A stretch of DNA of 64,000 bases from Bradyrhizobium sp. SZCCHNS1050 (GCF_032484785.1 NZ_JAUETR010000001.1:4033501-4097500), one strand, 5' to 3'; shown: positions 8,070 to 18,539, counted from the first letter of the stretch. The notes: generated from the letters alone by a model not told the origin. Translations and numbers: made by a program.

Positions 8070-9179
8070 TTACACCACGATCGACAGCCGCTTCGCGGCC
8101 CGTGTGATTCCGGTGTAGAGCCAGCGGGCGCGGCTCTCCTGGAAGGCAAAGCTCTCGTCGAACAGCACCACGTCGTCCCATTGCGAGCCCTGCGACTTGT
8201 GCACGGTCAGCACGTAGCCGTAGTCGAACTCGTCGTAAGGCTTGCGCTGCTCCCACGGGATGTCCTCGATGCCGCCGCCGAAGCATTCGCCGCGCACCGA
8301 GACTTTCGTCACCTTGCGTCCGAGATCCTCGTCGGGCGCGACCCGCATCGTCACGATCTTGGATTTCGAGGTCGCGCGCGACTTCACCCGCCATAGCCCG
8401 CCATTGAACAGGCCCTTCTTGCGGTTGTTGCGCAGGCAGACCAGCTTGTCGCCGGCGACGGGGAGGGCGTCCTCGATGTCGAGGCGCTGTCGAAAGCGGT
8501 TGTTGTAGGCGCGGCGGGTGGCGTTGCGGCCGACCAGCACCTGGTCGGCCTCCATCACGCGCGACGGATCGAGCTCGCGGCGCTCCACCACCTCGCTCTC
8601 GCCGTAGCGGCCGATGTCGAGCGTGTTGCCTTCGCGCACGTCCATCGACATCCGCACGATCGGATCGTCCTTGGCCTGGCGATGCACCTCGGTGAGCATC
8701 ACGTCGGGCTCGCTCTCGGTGAAGAAGCCGCCGCCCTTGACCGGCGGCAGCTGCGCGGGATCGCCGAGCACCAGCAACGGGCAGTCGAAGGACAGGAGAT
8801 CACGGCCGAGATCGGCGTCGACCATCGAGCATTCGTCGATGATGATCAGCTTGGCCTTGGACGCCGGCGCGTCGTCCCACAATTCGAAGTTCGGCTGCTC
8901 CTCGCCGCTCTCCTGCGCGCGATAGATCAGCGAGTGGATGGTGGAGGCATTGTCGCAGCCCTTGCTGCGCATCACCAGCGCCGCCTTGCCGGTGAAGGCC
9001 GCGAACTTGACCTCGCCGTCGACGTCTTCGGCGATGTGGCGGGCCAGCGTGGTCTTGCCGGTTCCGGCATAGCCGAACAGCCGGAACACCTGCGGCGTGC
9101 CGTTCTTGCCCGGCTTGGCTTTCAGCCAGTCGCCGACGGCCTTGAGGGCGGAATCCTGATGCGGGGAGAAGGTGGTCAT
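8070..9179 (-). CDS. RecD-like superfamily 1 DNA helicase
   Basis: The 369-residue protein is an ATP-dependent 5'-3' DNA helicase of the RecD/Pif1-like group. Motif I is at residues 36-43 (GYAGTGKT), motif II is LIIIDECSMVD, and motif III is LVLGDPAQLPPV. LTEVHRQ is motif IV-like, YGYVLTVHKSQGSQWD is motif V, and YTGITRA is motif VI. It lacks the RecBCD-interacting N-terminal domain of true RecD, so it is a short stand-alone helicase like those common in Rhizobiales. It probably acts in DNA repair or replication restart. It is flanked by the nap repeat element on one side and the ppk2 control region on the other. Confidence 0.88.
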   Translation of the reverse strand: MTTFSPHQDSALKAVGDWLKAKPGKNGTPQVFRLFGYAGTGKTTLARHIAEDVDGEVKFAAFTGKAALVMRSKGCDNASTIHSLIYRAQESGEEQPNFELWDDAPASKAKLIIIDECSMVDADLGRDLLSFDCPLLVLGDPAQLPPVKGGGFFTESEPDVMLTEVHRQAKDDPIVRMSMDVREGNTLDIGRYGESEVVERRELDPSRVMEADQVLVGRNATRRAYNNRFRQRLDIEDALPVAGDKLVCLRNNRKKGLFNGGLWRVKSRATSKSKIVTMRVAPDEDLGRKVTKVSVRGECFGGGIEDIPWEQRKPYDEFDYGYVLTVHKSQGSQWDDVVLFDESFAFQESRARWLYTGITRAAKRLSIVV

Positions 9180-9276
9180 GGCTCAACGAAATGGAGCCGC
9201 GCGGCGACTCGGGGACATTCCGTGAACCTAAGGGCTGACGGGGAGAGATCAAGCGCTCGATGTGAATGGGTCCACG

Positions 9277-9400
9277 CCTCCCCCGCTTGCGGGGGAGGTC
9301 GCATCGCATCGGAAGATGCGATGCGGGTGGGGGAACGCTCCGGCGGGACTGCCCGTGTGGCGCCCCCCACCCCTAGCCCTCCCCCGCAAGCGGGGGAGGG
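9277..9400. repeat. palindrome-bounded intergenic repeat (REP/MITE-like)
   Basis: A 124-base block in the helicase-napC gap is bounded by two GC-rich palindromes: a 22-base one at 9277-9298 (arms cctcccccgc and gcgggggagg) and a 24-base one at 9377-9400 (arms beginning ccctcccccgc). The two ends are near-inverted copies, and an internal inverted repeat, gcatcgcatc with gatgcgatgc, lies at 9300-9320. This layout is typical of short mobile palindromic units in Bradyrhizobium and its relatives. It may also act as a transcription terminator for nap. Confidence 0.75.
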
Positions 9401-9446
9401 GGCACAGCGTGCCTGCGGCGATCGCTCGTTCCCCTCCAGAGGAAGC

Positions 9447-10109
9447 CTACTGCCAGCCCGGCACGCCGCGCATGTCCGGCAGGTGATGCGCGATGCCCTT
9501 GTGGCAGTCGATGCAGGTCTTCTCGCCGGTGAAGAGGAAGCGCTGGTGGGCTTCGACGGCGCGCGGCGACTGCTTGGTGATGTCCATCGACTGCGCGCTG
9601 TGGCAGTTGCGGCATTCGAGCGAGTCGTTCGCCTTGAAGCGCGCCCATTCGTGCAACGCCAGTTCCAGCCTTCGGTCGGTGAACTTCTCGCGGGTGTCGA
9701 TCGAGCCGAACAGATGGCCCCAGACCTCCTTGGAGGCCTGCATCTTGCGCGCGATCTTGTCGGTCCAGTTGTGCGGCACATGGCAGTCCGGGCAGCTGGC
9801 GCGCACACCGGAGCGGTTGGAGAAGTGGACGGTCGTCTTCAGCTCGGCGAACACGTTGTCGCGCATCTCGTGACAGCCGGTACAGAACTTCTCGGTGTTG
9901 GTGATCTCCAGCGCGGTGTTGAAGCCGCCCCAGAAGATGACGCCGGCGAGGAAGCCGGCGAGCACCAGCACGCCGAGCCCGAACACGGAGCTCGGCTTCA
10001 GCAGCACGTCGATGAGGTCGAGAATGAACTGCCAGGCGCGGCCGGCAAGGCCGAGCCGCTTTTCGGGGACGGGCGCTTTGGCGCCCTCCGGGATGTCGGC
10101 GCTGCTCAT
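9447..10109 (-). CDS. napC: periplasmic nitrate reductase tetraheme cytochrome c NapC
   Basis: The 220-residue NapC/NirT-family protein passes electrons from quinol to NapAB. A membrane anchor covers about residues 42-63. Four CxxCH haem sites are at residues 76-80, 106-110, 166-170 and 199-203. The length is standard. The ATG at 10109 overlaps the napB stop by four bases, showing tight coupling; the haem domain faces the periplasm. It is the last gene of napEDABC, with the repeat at 9277-9400 downstream. Confidence 0.96.
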   Translation of the reverse strand: MSSADIPEGAKAPVPEKRLGLAGRAWQFILDLIDVLLKPSSVFGLGVLVLAGFLAGVIFWGGFNTALEITNTEKFCTGCHEMRDNVFAELKTTVHFSNRSGVRASCPDCHVPHNWTDKIARKMQASKEVWGHLFGSIDTREKFTDRRLELALHEWARFKANDSLECRNCHSAQSMDITKQSPRAVEAHQRFLFTGEKTCIDCHKGIAHHLPDMRGVPGWQ

Positions 10110-10576
10110 CGCTTGCCCCCCGGCCTGTCGTGCGCCAGCAGCGTGTCGATGTCGACGAAGTCGTTGCTGACCGGCGGATTGGCGACGCTCTGCGGCACGT
10201 GGCACTGGGTGCAGAAGTAGCGCCGCGGCGACACCGACGCCAGGAACTGGCCGTCGCGATCCATGAAATGGGTGATCGACAGCATCGGCGCCTTCGACTC
10301 CGCCGTGCGCGCCCGGGCGTGGCAGGACAGGCATTTGTTGCCCTGCATGTCGACCTGATAGCCGTCGATGGCATGCGGAATCACCGGTGGCTGCTCCGGA
10401 TAGTTGCGCACCTCCTTCTCGGCGGTGTTCTTCATCGGCTGCATCGGCGGCGCAGGACCCTCGTCGTTGAGCGGCGCAGGACCGCGCAGCGAGGACGAGA
10501 CGCTCTGGGCGAGCAGGGCGCTCGATCCGGCCGCAACGCTGGCCGCGATCAGCATGACAGCGATTTTTCTCATCAT
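10106..10576 (-). CDS. napB: periplasmic nitrate reductase diheme cytochrome NapB
   Basis: The 156-residue small subunit carries a signal peptide (residues 1-23, ending LLAQ) and two CxxCH haem sites at 82-86 and 122-126. It accepts electrons from NapC and hands them to NapA in the periplasm. The start MMRK at 10576 is 5 bases after the napA stop; either ATG could be used. The conserved segment [13 protein letters not shown] is typical of NapB. It sits between napA and napC. Confidence 0.95.
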   Translation of the reverse strand: MMRKIAVMLIAASVAAGSSALLAQSVSSSLRGPAPLNDEGPAPPMQPMKNTAEKEVRNYPEQPPVIPHAIDGYQVDMQGNKCLSCHARARTAESKAPMLSITHFMDRDGQFLASVSPRRYFCTQCHVPQSVANPPVSNDFVDIDTLLAHDRPGGKR

Positions 10577-10581
10577 GATGG

Positions 10582-13086
10582 TCACACCCGCTCGATGCGC
10601 ACGGCGCATTTCTTGTAGTCGGTCTGCAGCGAGATCGGATCGGTGGCGTCGAGCGTCACCTTGTTGATCAGCTTCGACTCGTCGAACCACGGCACGAAGA
10701 CGAGGCCGCGCGGCGGCTTGTCGCGGCCGCGGGTCTCGACGCGGGCGCGGATGAAGCCGCGGCGCGAGGCGACCTTGACCTCGTCACCGCGCCTCAAGTT
10801 CGCGGCCTCGGCATCGTCCGGATGCATGAAGCAGACGGCTTCGGGGAACGCCTTGTAGAGCTCGGGCACGCGGCGCGTCATCGTGCCGGAATGCCAATGC
10901 TCGACCACGCGTCCCGTCGACAGCCAGAACGGATAGTCCTTGTCGGGCGATTCCGCCGGCGGCTCGTAGGGCAAAGCGAAGATGCGCGCCTTGCCGTCGG
11001 GGAAGCCGTAGAACTGCACGCCGGTGCCGGCCTTGACGTAAGGATCAGAGCCCTCGCGAAACCGCCAGCGCGTCTCCTTGCCGTCGACCACCGGCCAGCG
11101 CAGGCCGCGCTCCCGGTGATAGGCCTCGAACGGCGCCAGGTCATGGCCATGGCCGCGGCCGAACGAGGCGTATTCCTCGAACAGGCCCTTGTGGACGTAG
11201 AAGCCGAACGCCTTGGACTCGTCGTTGGCATAGCCCGGCTCGATCTGGTCGAGCGGAAACTTGTCGACCTGGCCGTTCCTGTAGAGCACGTCGAACAGCG
11301 TCTTGCCGCGCACGTCGGGCTTCTTGGCGATCAGCTCCTCGGGCCAGACCTCCTCGATCTTGAAGCGCTTGGAGAACTCCATCAACTGCCAGAGATCCGA
11401 GCGTGCCTCGCCCGGTGCCGACACGAGCTGGTGCCAGAACTGGGTGCGGCGCTCGGCATTGCCATAGGCGCCTTCCTTTTCCACCCACATTGCCGTCGGC
11501 AAAATGAGATCGGCGGCGAGCGCGGTGACCGACGGATAGGCGTCGGAGACGACGATGAAATTGTCCGGATTGCGGAAGCCCGGATAGGTCTCTTCGTTCG
11601 CGTTGGGGCCGGCCTGCAGGTTGTTGTTGACCTGCACCCAATAGGCGTTCAGCAGGCCGTCCTTCAGCATCCGGCTCTGCAGCACGGCGTGATAGCCCGG
11701 CTTGTCGGGGATCGTGCCTTCCGGCAACTGCCAGATGTGCTCGGCCTTGGTTCGGTGCTCCTTGTTGGTGACGACCATGTCGGCGGGCAGGCGGTGCGAG
11801 AAGGTGCCGACCTCGCGCGCGGTGCCGCAGGCCGAGGGCTGGCCGGTCAGCGAGAACGGGCTGTTGCCGGGCTCGGCGATCTTCCCGGTCAGGAGATGGA
11901 TGTTGTAGACGAGGTTGTTGCACCAGACGCCGCGGGTGTGCTGGTTGAAGCCCATGGTCCAGAACGAGACCACCTTGGTCTTCGGATCGGCATAGAGCTC
12001 GGCCAGCGCCTTGAGCCGATTCAGCGGCACGCCGGACATCTCGGCGGCCGTCTCCAGCGTATAGTCGGAGACGAACTTGGCATACTCGTCGAACGAGATG
12101 TCGGTGGCGTCGTTGGCCTTGGCTGCGCCGGTGGCCTTCTTCTGCAGCGGATGCTCCGGGCGCAGGCCGTAGCCGATGTCGGTCTGGCCCTTCTTGAACA
12201 CCGTATGCGCCTGGACGAACTCCTTGTTGACGCGGCCGGTCTTGATGATGTGGTTGGCGATCGCGTTGAGGAGATAGAGATCGGTCTGCGGCTTGAACAC
12301 CATGCCGATGTCGGCGAGGTCGAACGAGCGATGCTCGAAGGTCGAGAGCACAGCGACCTTGACATGCGGCGCCGACAGGCGCCGGTCGGTGACGCGGCTC
12401 CACAGGATCGGATGCATCTCCGCCATGTTGGAGCCCCACAGCACGAACGCATCCGTCGCCTCGATGTCGTCGTAGCAGCCGGCCGGCTCGTCGATGCCGA
12501 AGGTGCGCATCATACCGGCGACGGCCGAGGCCATGCAGTGCCGCGCATTCGGATCGATGTTGTTGGAGCGGAAGCCGGCCTTGAACAGCTTTGACGCAGC
12601 GTAGCCTTCCCAGATCGTCCACTGTCCCGAGCCGAACATGCCGACGCCGGAGGGACCGCGCTTCTTCAGCGCGTCTTTGTACTTCGCGGCCATGACGTCG
12701 AACGCTTCGTCCCAGGAGACGGGGGTGAACTCGCCGTTCTTGTCGTACTTGCCGTTCGTCTTGCGCAGCATCGGATGCGTCAGGCGGTCATGGCCGTACA
12801 TGATCTTCGAGAGGAAGTAGCCCTTGACGCAGTTGAGGCCGCGATTGACCTCGGCCTTGATGTCGCCATGGGTGGCGACGACGCGGTTGTCCTTGGTCGC
12901 GACCATCACGCTGCAGCCGGTGCCGCAGAAGCGGCAGGCGGCCTTGTCCCATTTCAGCTCGCTGGCTTCGCGCTCGGTGACGAGGTTCGCCGCAAGCGAG
13001 CTGCCGGGCATGCCGGCGGCGGCCGCGGCAATCGCGGCGGCTTCCAGCTTCAGCATCTGGCGACGATCGATCTTCATGTCGGTCAT
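10582..13086 (-). CDS. napA: periplasmic nitrate reductase catalytic subunit NapA
   Basis: The 834-residue molybdopterin enzyme reduces nitrate to nitrite in the periplasm. A twin-arginine signal is present (DRRQMLK, residues 7-13, then an Ala-rich core). The [4Fe-4S] cysteines are C51, C54, C58 and C86, and the probable molybdenum ligand is C184 in NARHCMAS. The length agrees with other NapA proteins. It is preceded by napD, which encodes its maturation chaperone, and followed by napB. Expression is likely controlled by the FixK/FNR-type box upstream of napE. Confidence 0.97.
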   Translation of the reverse strand: MTDMKIDRRQMLKLEAAAIAAAAAGMPGSSLAANLVTEREASELKWDKAACRFCGTGCSVMVATKDNRVVATHGDIKAEVNRGLNCVKGYFLSKIMYGHDRLTHPMLRKTNGKYDKNGEFTPVSWDEAFDVMAAKYKDALKKRGPSGVGMFGSGQWTIWEGYAASKLFKAGFRSNNIDPNARHCMASAVAGMMRTFGIDEPAGCYDDIEATDAFVLWGSNMAEMHPILWSRVTDRRLSAPHVKVAVLSTFEHRSFDLADIGMVFKPQTDLYLLNAIANHIIKTGRVNKEFVQAHTVFKKGQTDIGYGLRPEHPLQKKATGAAKANDATDISFDEYAKFVSDYTLETAAEMSGVPLNRLKALAELYADPKTKVVSFWTMGFNQHTRGVWCNNLVYNIHLLTGKIAEPGNSPFSLTGQPSACGTAREVGTFSHRLPADMVVTNKEHRTKAEHIWQLPEGTIPDKPGYHAVLQSRMLKDGLLNAYWVQVNNNLQAGPNANEETYPGFRNPDNFIVVSDAYPSVTALAADLILPTAMWVEKEGAYGNAERRTQFWHQLVSAPGEARSDLWQLMEFSKRFKIEEVWPEELIAKKPDVRGKTLFDVLYRNGQVDKFPLDQIEPGYANDESKAFGFYVHKGLFEEYASFGRGHGHDLAPFEAYHRERGLRWPVVDGKETRWRFREGSDPYVKAGTGVQFYGFPDGKARIFALPYEPPAESPDKDYPFWLSTGRVVEHWHSGTMTRRVPELYKAFPEAVCFMHPDDAEAANLRRGDEVKVASRRGFIRARVETRGRDKPPRGLVFVPWFDESKLINKVTLDATDPISLQTDYKKCAVRIERV

Positions 13087-13101
13087 TGGTGTCTCGTGTG
13101 A

Positions 13102-13422
13102 TTAGCCGGCGTCGATGGCGTGGAAGACGAGGCAGGCGGAGTGCACGTGCGGCAGCAGGCCGATCCGGTTCATGGTGGCGCCGAGCGCGCCGGCATCGGG
13201 CGCATCGACGACGACGATCAGCTTGCCGCGTGCGTCGCGGCCGTGAATCTCGCAGCCGGACAGCGCGAGGATGTCGGCTTCGACGCGGTCGAGCTGCTCG
13301 GGCCGGGTCTGCACGATGATGCTGGCGATCTCGCCCTTGGCCGGTGCGACGACGGGATCGGCGGTGAGGACTCGGCCGGTGATCAGAGCACGGCGGTCGA
13401 GGGAGGTGCGGTGTGAGAGCAT
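13102..13422 (-). CDS. napD: NapA signal-peptide chaperone NapD
   Basis: The 106-residue cytoplasmic protein has the ferredoxin-like NapD fold pattern: an IASIIVQTRPEQLDRVEADI strand-helix and a second repeat, KLIVVVDAPDAGALGATMNRI, followed by LLPHVHSACLVFH. It binds the Tat signal of NapA and delays export until the cofactor is loaded. An N-terminal extension of about 28 residues precedes the domain. It lies 15 bases before napA in the same operon. Confidence 0.9.
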   Translation of the reverse strand: MLSHRTSLDRRALITGRVLTADPVVAPAKGEIASIIVQTRPEQLDRVEADILALSGCEIHGRDARGKLIVVVDAPDAGALGATMNRIGLLPHVHSACLVFHAIDAG

Positions 13423-13438
13423 GGCGGGGTCCTTCCGA

Positions 13439-13624
13439 TCAGTGCGCCGCGGGCGGCCCGGGTGGCCCGGCCATCATCTGGTAAACCCAGACCGTGAGCC
13501 CGTAGGAGCCGACGGTGGCGACCGCGAGCGCGGGCATCAGCACAGCGGTGAGAAACAGGAAGGCAACAATTTCCATGCGTCTGCGACGCGCACGCGCGTT
13601 CGCATCGCCGCCAACGAGCGACAT
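13439..13624 (-). CDS. napE: small membrane protein NapE
   Basis: The 61-residue protein has a basic N-terminus (ARARRRRMEI), one transmembrane segment at about residues 17-43 and the NapE-type tail GSYGLTVWVYQMMAGPPGPP. NapE is a conserved first gene of nap operons in alphaproteobacteria; its role is not settled. The start at 13624 lies about 100 bases from the FixK-type box at 13721-13734, so this is the first gene of the napEDABC transcript. Confidence 0.9.
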   Translation of the reverse strand: MSLVGGDANARARRRRMEIVAFLFLTAVLMPALAVATVGSYGLTVWVYQMMAGPPGPPAAH

Positions 13625-14013
13625 GAGAGAATTCTCTGCTAGGGGAGGTTCAGTTCAGGAGGGATTGCGGCATCCGGGCCGCGCCTGATCTTATGTTTAA
13701 GAAGGCTCCGGAAACCGGCGTTGACCTGGATCAAGCGGGCGGAACCCCGCGCACACCGGCGCACCGCCAGAGCGGAGTCGCGCCGGTCCCCACTGAGCTC
13801 TTGGTTGACGGGCTGTGAAGACGCGTGATCGCAGCTTTGCTTGCGAGAAATTCTCGCTGCTCTGCGCCGCGGTCTCGATACGAACATCCCCTCCGGCCGT
13901 AAGGCGATAGGACCCGCATCGCTATTTTTCCGGGACGCTCGACACGCGTTGCGCCTGCCACCATCATTCTGTGCATCGCATCAATGCGGATGCAGTCTTG
14001 GTCGGAGAGGGCA
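13625..14013. other. divergent control region between napE and ssuA
   Basis: The 389-base spacer separates the minus-strand nap operon from the plus-strand ssu operon. It holds the FNR/FixK-type box at 13721-13734 on the nap side. I see no coding frame with a ribosome site. The ssuA half contains no motif I can assign. Confidence 0.6.
13721..13734 (-). promoter_or_regulatory. FNR/FixK-type box upstream of napE
   Basis: ttgacctggatcaa is a perfect TTGA-N6-TCAA palindrome 97 bases before the napE start. FixK2 control of nap under low oxygen is established in Bradyrhizobium, and this is the expected site. Confidence 0.85.
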
Positions 14014-14970
14014 ATGAAGCGTCGTGATTTTCTGAAATTGTCGTTGGCATCGGCTGCGGTGATGGCCTCAGCGGGGCCGCTGCGCGCCGAGGACAAGCCG
14101 AAGGAGATCCGCATCGGCACCCAGAAGGGCGGCTTCTTCCCGGCGGTGAAGGCGCGCCGCACCATCGAGGATACGTTCAAGCCTGTCGGCATCGACATCG
14201 TCTGGGTCGACTTCCAGTTCGGCCCGCCGCTGCTGGAGGCCATCAATGTCGGCAGCGTCGATTTCGGCTATGTCGGCGACGCGCCGCCGATCTTCGCGCA
14301 GGCCGCCGGTGCCAAGATCCGCTACGCGGCGGCCGTCAAGCAGAACGGCAGCAGCCAGGCGATCATCGTGCCCAAGGACTCGCCGATCAAGTCGCTCGCC
14401 GATCTCAAAGGCAAGCGCGTCGCCTTTGGCAAGGGCTCGAGCGCGCACAATCTCCTGGTCGCCGCGCTGGAGAAGGCGGGCCTGTCCTGGACCGACATCA
14501 CGCCGGCGCCGCTCGCGCCCGCCGATGCCACCGCCGCCTTCGTCAAAGGCTCGGTCGATGCCTGGTCGATCTGGGATCCGTATCTCGCGCTTGCCGAGCT
14601 CAAGGAGAATGCGCGCGTGATCGTGTGGGACAAGGATGTCCACAAGCCGAACTCATTCTACATCGTCGGCTCCGACTTCGTCGAAAAGTATCCTGCCGTC
14701 GTCGCCAGGCTGAACGCGGCTTTCGCCGCCGAAGGCGTGTGGGCCAACAGCCATCACGAGGAGGTCGCCAAGGCGCAGGCCGAGGCCACCGGCGTCGATC
14801 TTGAGGCGGTCAAGCGCTTCGTCGACCGCTCGGTCTATAGCGTCGTGCCGATCGACGACGAAGTGATCAAGAGCCAGCAGGCCGTCGCCGACCGCTTCGC
14901 CCGTGTCGGCCTCATTCCCAAAGCCGTCAACGTCGCCGACATCGTCTGGAAATGGACGCCGTCCACCTGA
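14014..14970 (+). CDS. ssuA: aliphatic sulfonate ABC transporter substrate-binding protein
   Basis: The 318-residue periplasmic protein captures organosulfonates for import. MKRRDFLKLSLASAAVMASA is a twin-arginine-like signal (RRDFLK). The mature part has the SsuA/TauA pattern: RIGTQKGGFFPAVKARRTIE, a glycine-rich ligand pocket (VGSVDFGYVGDAPPIFAQAAG), LKGKRVAFGKGSSAHNLL and DAWSIWDPYLA. The ATG at 14014 is preferred over an upstream ATG because GGAGAGG lies 4-8 bases before it. It is the first gene of a five-gene ssu operon. Confidence 0.9.
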   Translation: MKRRDFLKLSLASAAVMASAGPLRAEDKPKEIRIGTQKGGFFPAVKARRTIEDTFKPVGIDIVWVDFQFGPPLLEAINVGSVDFGYVGDAPPIFAQAAGAKIRYAAAVKQNGSSQAIIVPKDSPIKSLADLKGKRVAFGKGSSAHNLLVAALEKAGLSWTDITPAPLAPADATAAFVKGSVDAWSIWDPYLALAELKENARVIVWDKDVHKPNSFYIVGSDFVEKYPAVVARLNAAFAAEGVWANSHHEEVAKAQAEATGVDLEAVKRFVDRSVYSVVPIDDEVIKSQQAVADRFARVGLIPKAVNVADIVWKWTPST

Positions 14971-15006
14971 CGGCTGTCCCGCCACTCAAATCCGAAAGAG
15001 AACGAC

Positions 15007-16185
15007 ATGAGCAACGCTTCGTCGAAGCCCAATGTGCTTTGGTTCCTGCCGACCCATGGCGACGGCCGCTATCTCGGCACCTCGCAAGGCGGCCGCGAGG
15101 TCAACTTCAACTATCTGCGCCAGGTGGCGCAGGCCGCCGATCAGCTCGGCTATTACGGCGTGCTGATCCCGACGGGACGCAGCTGCGAGGATTCCTGGAT
15201 CGTGGCGTCGGCCGTGGCGCCATTCACCGAGAAGCTGCGGTATCTCGTCGCGGTGCGTCCGGGTCTGCAATCGCCGGCCGTGGCCGCGCGCATGACCGCG
15301 ACGCTCGACCGCGTCACCAACGGTCGCCTGCTGGTCAACGTCGTCACCGGCGGCGATCCGGTCGAGAACAAGGGCGACGGCATCTTCCTGTCGCATGAGG
15401 AGCGCTACGAGGTCACCCGCGAGTTTCTCACCGTCTACAACGCGCTGCTCGAAGGCGAATCCGTCAACTTCGCCGGCAAGCACATCAAGGTCGAGGATGG
15501 CCGGCTGCTGTTCCCACCGGTGCAGTCGCCACGCCCGCCGCTGTTCTTTGGAGGCTCGTCGGATGCCGGCATCGACGTCGCCGTCGATACGGTCGAGAAG
15601 TATCTTACCTGGGGCGAGCCGCCGGCAGATGTCGCGGCGAAGATCGCCAATGTGAGAGCAGTCGCCGACAGCCGTGGCCGCAGGCTGTCGTTCGGCATCC
15701 GCCTGCATGTGATCGTGCGCGAGACCAACGCGGAGGCGTGGGTCGCCGCCGACGACCTCATCAAGCACGTCACCGACGACACCATCGCCTCGGCACAGAA
15801 GATTTTTGCGCGGATGGATTCGGTCGGCCAGCAGCGCATGTCGCAGCTGCACGGCGGCCGGCGCGACAAGCTCGAGATCAGCCCGAACCTGTGGGCCGGC
15901 GTGGGCCTCGTCCGCGGCGGCGCCGGCACCGCGCTGGTCGGCGATCCCGATACGGTCGCGGCGCGCATCCGCGAGTACCAGGAGCTCGGCATCGACACCT
16001 TCATCCTGTCCGGCTACCCGCATCTCGAAGAAGCCTACCGCTTCGCCGAGCTGGTGTTTCCCAAGCTTGGGCTGAACGTGTCCGAGCAGGCCGGCAACGT
16101 GACCAAACTGCGCACCAACACCGGCCCATTCGGTGAGACCATCGCCAACGAGCATCGTCCGTTGCAGAGAGCCTCGCAGTCATGA
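15007..16185 (+). CDS. ssuD: FMNH2-dependent alkanesulfonate monooxygenase
   Basis: The 392-residue TIM-barrel flavin monooxygenase splits alkanesulfonates to aldehyde and sulfite with FMNH2 and O2. SsuD marks are visible: [69 protein letters not shown] and FFGGSSDAG. The length is typical. The cytoplasmic enzyme needs reduced flavin, probably from the reductase at 17873. It lies 36 bases after ssuA and overlaps ssuC by four bases. Confidence 0.95.
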   Translation: MSNASSKPNVLWFLPTHGDGRYLGTSQGGREVNFNYLRQVAQAADQLGYYGVLIPTGRSCEDSWIVASAVAPFTEKLRYLVAVRPGLQSPAVAARMTATLDRVTNGRLLVNVVTGGDPVENKGDGIFLSHEERYEVTREFLTVYNALLEGESVNFAGKHIKVEDGRLLFPPVQSPRPPLFFGGSSDAGIDVAVDTVEKYLTWGEPPADVAAKIANVRAVADSRGRRLSFGIRLHVIVRETNAEAWVAADDLIKHVTDDTIASAQKIFARMDSVGQQRMSQLHGGRRDKLEISPNLWAGVGLVRGGAGTALVGDPDTVAARIREYQELGIDTFILSGYPHLEEAYRFAELVFPKLGLNVSEQAGNVTKLRTNTGPFGETIANEHRPLQRASQS

Positions 16186-16988
16186 GCCTGATCGAAAGTC
16201 TTCCCAAGGTCCGCAAGCTCGTGGTGCCGCGCGCGGATGCGCTGATCCCCTGGCTGGTGCCGCTCGCGATCATCCTGATCTGGCAGGCGGCCTCGGTCGC
16301 CGGCCTGGTGTCGCCGCGGGTACTGCCGGCGCCGACCGACGTCGCACGCGCCGGAGGGAAGCTGCTGCTATCAGGCGAACTCGGCCGCAACATCTGGGTC
16401 AGCTTCTGGCGCGCCTCGATCGGCTTCTTGATCGGTGGCGGCATCGGCTTCGCCTTCGGGCTCGCCAATGGCCTGTCGCAGCTGTCGGCGAAGCTGACGG
16501 ACACCACGCTGCAGATGGTGCGCAACGTGCCACATCTGGCGCTGATCCCGCTGGTCATCCTGTGGTTCGGCATCGACGAGAGCGCAAAACTGTTCCTGGT
16601 GGCCCTCGGCGTGTTCTTCCCCGTCTACCTCAACACGCTGCACGGGATTCGCACCGTCGATCCGCAACTCATTGAAATGGGTCGCGTCTACGGCATGACC
16701 GACGGCGAACTGTTTCGCCGCGTGATCTTCCCCGGTGCGTTGCCGTCGATCTTCGTCGGTCTGCGCTTCGCGCTCGGCATCATGTGGCTCACCTTGATTG
16801 TCGCCGAGACGATCGCGGCTTCTTCGGGCCTCGGCTACATGGCGATGCAGGCGCGCGAGTTCATGCAGATCGACGTCGTCGTGCTTTCCATCCTGATCTA
16901 CGCCCTGCTGGGCAAGGTCGCCGACAGCGCTTCGCGGGTGCTGGAACGGATGACGCTGTCCTGGCATCCGGCCTTCAGCAAACATTGA
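16182..16988 (+). CDS. ssuC: sulfonate ABC transporter permease
   Basis: The 268-residue inner-membrane permease has about six hydrophobic segments and the family loop that contacts the ATPase, [29 protein letters not shown], visible at about residues 165-193. The ATG at 16182 overlaps the ssuD stop (ATGA), which supports translational coupling. It works with SsuA and SsuB to import sulfonates. Confidence 0.93.
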   Translation: MSLIESLPKVRKLVVPRADALIPWLVPLAIILIWQAASVAGLVSPRVLPAPTDVARAGGKLLLSGELGRNIWVSFWRASIGFLIGGGIGFAFGLANGLSQLSAKLTDTTLQMVRNVPHLALIPLVILWFGIDESAKLFLVALGVFFPVYLNTLHGIRTVDPQLIEMGRVYGMTDGELFRRVIFPGALPSIFVGLRFALGIMWLTLIVAETIAASSGLGYMAMQAREFMQIDVVVLSILIYALLGKVADSASRVLERMTLSWHPAFSKH

Positions 16989-16997
16989 GGTTCGTAA

Positions 16998-17858
16998 ATG
17001 CAGCAAGCGCTCCGAATTCCCGTGTCCGGCGTCGAGGCGATCGACGGCACTGACGTGATCGGGCATGCCGAGGCCTTCCGCCACGCGAGGAAGGCCGGCG
17101 TGACCCCGGCCAAACCCGCGACGCGCGGCCTGCCGCTGGTGATCCGCGACCTTCGCAAGGCGTTCGGCGACAACGAGGTGCTGCGCGGCATCGATCTCGA
17201 GATTCCGGGCGGTCAGTTCGTGGCGATCGTCGGTCAGAGTGGCTGCGGCAAGAGCACGCTGCTCCGCCTGATCGCAGGTCTGGACAAGCCGACGTCGGGC
17301 AGCATCAGCTTCGGTGAAGCCGCGGCGCGGCCCGAGGACGTCCGCGTCATGTTCCAGGAACCGCGGCTGCTGCCGTGGGCGCGGGTGCTCGGCAATGTCG
17401 AGGTCGGCCTCGGCCGCGAGCGCAAGGCCGCCGGCGCCCATGAGCGCGCGCGGCAGGCGCTGGAGGAAGTGGGTCTCGCCGACAAGCGCGACCAATGGCC
17501 GGCGGTGCTGTCCGGCGGCCAGAAGCAGCGCGTCGCGCTGGCGCGCGCGCTCGTCAGCGGTCCGCGCCTGCTGGCGTTCGACGAGCCGCTCGGCGCCCTC
17601 GATGCGCTGACGCGGATCGCGATGCAGCGGCTGCTGGAGCGGGTCTGGGCCGATCAAACCTTCACCGCAATCCTGGTCACCCATGATGTGGCGGAAGCCG
17701 TGGCCCTGGCCGACCGGGTTCTGGTCATCGAGAATGGCCGGATCGCCGAGGATATCATGGTCGATCTGCCGCGCCCGCGCCAGCGTGGCTCTGCGGAGCT
17801 TGCGGCGCAGGAAGGCTCGATCCTGGGCCAGTTGCTTGGACCGGGCGCGGCGGGTTAG
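16998..17858 (+). CDS. ssuB: sulfonate ABC transporter ATP-binding protein
   Basis: The 286-residue ATPase has Walker A at residues 79-87 (GQSGCGKST), signature [15 protein letters not shown], Walker [13 protein letters not shown] and the switch histidine in [13 protein letters not shown]. The first 45 residues are an extension not found in the shortest SsuB proteins. It drives import through SsuC on the cytoplasmic face. It lies 9 bases after ssuC. Confidence 0.93.
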   Translation: MQQALRIPVSGVEAIDGTDVIGHAEAFRHARKAGVTPAKPATRGLPLVIRDLRKAFGDNEVLRGIDLEIPGGQFVAIVGQSGCGKSTLLRLIAGLDKPTSGSISFGEAAARPEDVRVMFQEPRLLPWARVLGNVEVGLGRERKAAGAHERARQALEEVGLADKRDQWPAVLSGGQKQRVALARALVSGPRLLAFDEPLGALDALTRIAMQRLLERVWADQTFTAILVTHDVAEAVALADRVLVIENGRIAEDIMVDLPRPRQRGSAELAAQEGSILGQLLGPGAAG

Positions 17859-17872
17859 GAGAGAATATCGCA

Positions 17873-18448
17873 ATGAACTCCATCGTCCGCCTCATGCCCG
17901 ACGCCACCGCGCTTCAGCCCGATTTCCGCTCCGCGATGCGCCAGCTGGTCGGGGGCGTGAGCGTGATCACCGTCGGGCGCGGCGATGAGGTCACCGGCAT
18001 GACGGTGAGTTCGCTGTCATCGCTCTCCATCGAGCCGGCGTCCGTGATCGTGAGCCTCAATCGGAACGCCTCGTCATGGCCGATCCTGCAGCGGGAGCGT
18101 GTTTTCGGCGCCAATCTGCTCGCCGCGGACCAGATCGGCGTGGCGGAGCGGTTCTCGGGTAAAGGCGGTCTCAGAGGCGCCGAGCGGTTCGCCGGCGCGG
18201 AGTGGCGCAAGCACGTGACCGGCGTGCCGCTCCTGGTCGGGGCACTCGCCGCGCTGGACTGCGAGGTCGAGGAGATCATCGAGCGGCACTCTCATGGCAT
18301 CGTGATCGGCCGCGTGGTGCATGTCGAGGTGGCGCCGCAAGCGGCAGCCCTGGCGTATTGGCATGGCGGCTATGTGCACGTGGACCGCGACGCGGACATC
18401 GCCCGACTTGCCCCCCTCGGCGGGGCCGATCCGCAGGACGTGCCGTAG
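17873..18448 (+). CDS. flavin reductase-like domain protein, probable FMNH2 supplier for SsuD
   Basis: The 191-residue protein belongs to the flavin reductase-like (FMN-binding split barrel) family rather than the NADPH-FMN reductase fold of E. coli SsuE. Seen features are FRSAMRQLVGGVSVITVG, GMTVSSLSSLSIEPASVIVSLN, the FGANLLAADQIGVAERFSG segment and AALDCEVEEIIERHSHGIVIG RVVHVEV, in the usual order. It is 14 bases behind ssuB in the same operon, so its job is probably to make FMNH2 for the monooxygenase. Confidence 0.85.
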   Translation: MNSIVRLMPDATALQPDFRSAMRQLVGGVSVITVGRGDEVTGMTVSSLSSLSIEPASVIVSLNRNASSWPILQRERVFGANLLAADQIGVAERFSGKGGLRGAERFAGAEWRKHVTGVPLLVGALAALDCEVEEIIERHSHGIVIGRVVHVEVAPQAAALAYWHGGYVHVDRDADIARLAPLGGADPQDVP

Positions 18449-18539
18449 GGGGTGAGCGGCGGTTGGTCGCAGGGTGGCGTCCCGAAGCTGGACGCCGTAA
18501 AAGCACCGCGGCCTTGAGGTGGTGTTTGCGGCGGAGCTG

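Noticed and set aside
9277..9400. Short CRISPR-like pair of palindromic repeats
   Set aside because: There are only two units in inverted relation, no spacers of equal size and no cas genes; it fits a REP/MITE-type repeat.
10822..12594. 590-codon plus-strand frame inside napA
   Set aside because: It is the antisense shadow of a clearly conserved gene, composed of repeated His/Gly/Leu/Arg stretches with no motif.
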